Source: JAKACU01 sp021821185 (GTDB lineage: Bacteria; Bacillota; Bacilli; Alicyclobacillales; SLC66). From it: a stretch of 8,197 nucleotides of DNA. The stretch is taken from positions 1 through 8,197 of the forward strand of contig DAHWJX010000143.1 of assembly GCA_027343965.1 (NCBI GenBank), given 5' to 3'. Below are positions 6,198 through 8,197 of this stretch, piece after piece. Each line of letters opens with the position of its first letter. The stretch's first letter is position 1. The notes under the pieces are model-generated. The model saw only the letters and a list, made by a program, of their open reading frames with translations, made no database searches and was not told the origin of the DNA. The position numbers were made by a program, and so were the translations under genes.

Positions 6198-6599
6198 ATT
6201 TTTCAGGACGTGTATCCGTTTGCAGGTTTGATCAGAAATGAGGATATATCTAAGGGCAATACTCCGTTTGCAAGATTTCAGTTCATTAATTCACAATTCA
6301 ATGAAGTATATGGATAATTGGAAAATGACGATTATCTGAGAAAAACTTCCCGAAAACAGTTTGCAAAGAGAGCAGCATATTTTATGGGGGAAATTAACAT
6401 CATTCATCCTTTCCGTGAAGGTAATGGTCGGACTCAACGAGAATATTTCCGTTGCCTTGCACAGGAAGTGGGATTTAACTTGGATTGGGACGCAGTGGAT
6501 AAGGATAAGGCCTTCGATGCGTCGGTACAGTCCGTTTTTAACTGTAGCCATCTGGAAAAGGTTATATTTGATTGTATCAGTTCTCGTTTTGAGGAATAG
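6198..6599 (+). pseudogene. Fic-domain AMPylase toxin, 5'-truncated and interrupted by a stop codon
   Basis: Fic enzymes transfer AMP (or a related group) from a nucleotide to target proteins. From 6198 the frame reads IFQDVYPFAG, then IRNEDISKGNTPFARFQFI with the target-binding flap, up to a TAA at 6315-6317. In the same frame it resumes with LENDDYLRKTSRKQFAKRAA, then YFMGEINIIHPFREGNGRTQ and a natural-looking C-terminus ending at 6599. The active-site motif HPFREGNGRTQR is at 6405-6440, with the catalytic histidine intact. Two lesions are visible. The usual first 60 or so residues are absent, since only 15 unrelated codons separate an upstream stop from IFQD. The TAA also sits where the family often has glutamine or another polar residue, so a single CAA-to-TAA change would explain it. 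A 93-codon frame opens at a TTG (6318) without a ribosome site, so expression of the active-site half is unlikely. The toxin is probably dead. Confidence 0.88.
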
Positions 6600-6732
6600 C
6601 GTGATAAAAACTTTCTAAGCATCGGATATTGACTACAAGCTCAGAGAGTTTTGTCAAGTTCGTAAACTGTTGCTTGGTGGAAACTGCTTTGCAAATACCG
6701 CAGTGTCCGAAACTGCAGATGAAATTTTCGAT
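6600..6732. other. short stretch with a possible coding remnant on the plus strand
   Basis: Directly after the Fic remnant a 41-codon frame without a start runs from 6619 to a TAG at 6742-6744. It reads SDIDYKLREFCQVRKLLLGG, then NCFANTAVSETADEIF. The composition looks protein-like, but I recognise no family. It may be the tail of a gene deleted upstream. Nothing else is visible here. Confidence 0.3.
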
Positions 6733-7011
6733 TCAAAAACGTAGCAGCGAAAGCAGATTGTCCTTAGCAGTGTCATCAGGGTGCGTACGGATGTAGTGTG
6801 TTCCGGCTGTAGATCTCTGTCCTATGATGCATGGTTGGTGACCTCCGCGGATCGTGTAGTAGTAATTCATCTTTGGGTTTACGATATAGTCGTATACCTA
6901 TTCGCGTGTTTCCATAATACCACTTGATAGTTTTGCCTTTGCTATGTATTGCTCTTTAGTTTTAGGACTGTCAACATGGACTGCACTAACAGGATCGGGC
7001 ACTCTATCCAC
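6733..7011 (-). pseudogene. DUF3892-like small protein, interrupted by an in-frame stop
   Basis: On the minus strand, 93 codons from a GTG at 7011 read in one frame to a TGA at 6735-6733, apart from a TAG at 6900-6898 (codon 38). The second half reads MNYYYTIRGG, then THYIRTHPDDTAKDNLLSLL. It ends like the DUF3892 family, whose members close with a pattern of the type YLRT.PD.T..DNLLSLP. The first half, with SPKTKEQYIAKAKLSSG, is compatible with the region that precedes it in longer family members. A TGA lies just upstream of the GTG and no ribosome site is seen, so the 5' end may also be lost. I infer a decayed gene. The function of DUF3892 proteins is not known to me. Confidence 0.55.
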
Positions 7012-7131
7012 TTCATTTCAAGAATAAATTTCCAATATCGTTTGGAATTCAAAATACGGCTACGTTGATAGTTAGAATAGGACAAATTTGGCCCTGCATA
7101 GGTTTATTATCATACCTGTGGAGGGGCTAAA
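7012..7131 (+). promoter_or_regulatory. leader region of the ParB-like gene, with an imperfect dyad
   Basis: The stretch holds the dyad TTCCAA (7030-7035), six bases, TTGGAA (7042-7047). It also holds AT-rich segments (TTGATA at 7065, TATTAT near 7104) that could contribute to a promoter but do not form a well-spaced pair. The dyad could be an operator site, which is speculation. The ribosome site GGAGGGG is at 7120-7126. Confidence 0.25.
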
Positions 7132-8022
7132 GTGGCGATTTCTAGGGTTAACAGAAAAATACCTGTACAAAAAATCGTAATGCAACCACTCTTCGAACGC
7201 CTAGATCGCTGTGAAGTAGGTCCAGACGCATATCTGGCTGCAAAGCAAATCCCGCTGAGTGTGATCTGGAATCTGGATACTCAGGATTACACTCTATTGC
7301 ATGGATATGCTGCATTTGATGGACTAGACAGCAAGGATAATGTCCTAGTCACTGTGTACAGGGTCGACACTGAAGAGGAAAAGTTGCTTATAGTAAGCTT
7401 GCTTCATAATCGGGAAGAGCTCTCGTATTGGGCTGCGGTTGAGGTATTACTTTTGTACAAGGATAACCACTTATCGAATCAGATCATTTGCCGACTCACA
7501 GGGTGGAAGACGTCTACAGTGAAAAGACATTACCAAATCATTAATGATCTTGATACTTCCTCTATCCATGAAGCTGAGAGCCATAACGTAAAACTGACAA
7601 CTTGGGGGCTGGTTCAGCAAATTGTGCAAGCTGGACGTAGTGGTGGTTACGCTTTTGAGGTTCGCGTTTTAGAACTCGAAAGGAGATCACAGAATGAATT
7701 GAGAACGTTGCTTCGTTTTATCAAACTACCAGAGTTTCTTTCGTTGAACGTATCTGACAAAATTGATGCATTTCAAAAAGCTGTATCAATGGTTCATAGT
7801 CAGCATAACGTGAGGGTCATTGGCGAGGCGTTGAATATCATCTTTATAACGAACACTGAACGTACTGAACGCTTTTTTTCAGCGCTGCAGAACCTCACCG
7901 CACTCTATCAAAATGTAGATTGGAATAGTGTAAGCAAAGACGAAATCTTGAGCATCAAGGCATATTTCCAACAAATTATGGATGGTCTACGAAGTGATGC
8001 CATGGTGCTCGGGGGTCTCTAA
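7132..8022 (+). CDS. ParB-like (ParB/Srx fold plus helix-turn-helix) protein, 296 aa
   Basis: The GTG start has GGAGGGG five bases upstream. Residues 10-98 follow the layout of the ParB N-terminal domain: IPLSVIWNLDTQDYTLLHGY, then AAFDGL where ParB proteins have GERRxRA, VLVTVYRVDTEEEKLLIVSL, and LLHNREEL, which resembles the ENxxR box. A helix-turn-helix follows at about 113-135 (NHLSNQIICRLTGWKTSTVK). Residues 150-296 are mostly helical and unfamiliar. The arginines of the GERRxR motif, needed for CTP binding in canonical ParB, are missing, so this is unlikely to be the chromosomal partition protein. ParB-like proteins of this kind occur on plasmids, integrative elements and in phage. It seems translationally coupled to the next gene. 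Its exact role is unknown; DNA binding is a reasonable inference. Confidence 0.75.
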   Translation: MAISRVNRKIPVQKIVMQPLFERLDRCEVGPDAYLAAKQIPLSVIWNLDTQDYTLLHGYAAFDGLDSKDNVLVTVYRVDTEEEKLLIVSLLHNREELSYWAAVEVLLLYKDNHLSNQIICRLTGWKTSTVKRHYQIINDLDTSSIHEAESHNVKLTTWGLVQQIVQAGRSGGYAFEVRVLELERRSQNELRTLLRFIKLPEFLSLNVSDKIDAFQKAVSMVHSQHNVRVIGEALNIIFITNTERTERFFSALQNLTALYQNVDWNSVSKDEILSIKAYFQQIMDGLRSDAMVLGGL

Positions 8023-8023
8023 T

Positions 8024-8197
8024 TTGCCGTTTGAAATCTATCACTTCGATCAGGCCCGATTAAACAAGTACAGCGAATTATCGTTTGAATCAACGCGTTT
8101 CCCTTTGCCACAATGCCAGGCAAGAGCCTCCGTTTTATTGAAGGTGAAATGGGATGTCATTGAGGTTCTCTCTGCCGATGGCACGTATCAAGTCTTG
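8024..8197 (+). CDS. start of an unknown gene coupled to the ParB-like gene, runs off right edge
   Basis: A TTG two bases after the stop codon of the ParB-like gene opens a frame of 58 codons that continues through the window end. The N-terminus reads MPFEIYHFDQARLNKYSELS, and then includes FPLPQCQARASVLLKVKWDV. GGGGG (8011-8015) lies eight bases upstream, inside the end of the ParB-like gene, and can serve as ribosome site. The tight spacing suggests the two proteins are made together. I recognise no family in the visible part. Confidence 0.6.
   Translation, partial: MPFEIYHFDQARLNKYSELSFESTRFPLPQCQARASVLLKVKWDVIEVLSADGTYQVL

Noticed and set aside
6291..6551. 86-codon minus-strand ORF
   Set aside because: It is antisense to the Fic active-site region, whose plus-strand translation is clearly the conserved one.
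6361..6618. 85-codon plus-strand ORF in another frame over the Fic remnant
   Set aside because: It is a frame-shifted shadow of the Fic coding frame and shows no family motif.

Overview
The window looks like Bacillota (Firmicutes) chromosome. The reasons are G-rich Shine-Dalgarno sites (GGAGG, GGGGGA, GGAGGGG), TTG and GTG starts, and a Gram-positive exopolysaccharide (EPS) tyrosine-phosphorelay module in which membrane adaptor and cytoplasmic kinase are separate proteins. A spore-forming, Alicyclobacillus-like lineage would fit, but nothing here fixes the genus.

Left part (1-4553): a divergent EPS regulation and initiation locus. A 176-bp intergenic region holds two back-to-back sigma-A-type promoters. 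Leftward runs a CpsB/YwqE-type PHP tyrosine phosphatase, a polyprenyl-phosphate sugar-1-phosphate transferase, a possible 26-codon coupling ORF and a small unknown membrane protein. Rightward runs a YveK/Wzz-type adaptor and a BY-type tyrosine kinase with a tyrosine-rich tail, ended by a strong intrinsic terminator. The expected circuit is that adaptor and kinase control chain length and export, the phosphatase resets the kinase, and the transferase loads the first sugar on the lipid carrier. At the far left edge lies a 5'-truncated Rpn-type (PD-(D/E)XK) nuclease/transposase fragment.

Middle (4578-5886): a leftward gene for an unrecognised 304-residue protein with a helix-turn-helix, bracketed by two copies of a 12-bp direct repeat. 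Upstream of it is a gene-free stretch with a third, inverted, partial copy of the repeat and a possible H-type pseudoknot.

Right part (5887-8197): an accessory and decaying region that reads AT-richer by eye. It has an apparently intact VbhA-type Fic antitoxin. Next comes a Fic toxin that has lost its 5' end and carries an in-frame stop, but still has a perfect Fic active-site motif. A DUF3892-like pseudogene with an internal stop lies on the opposite strand. An intact ParB-like gene follows, apparently coupled to a further gene that starts with TTG and runs off the right edge.

No tRNA, rRNA, CRISPR array or complete insertion sequence was seen. The least described items are the ParB-like pair, the helix-turn-helix protein with its flanking repeats, and the coupling ORF in the EPS operon.
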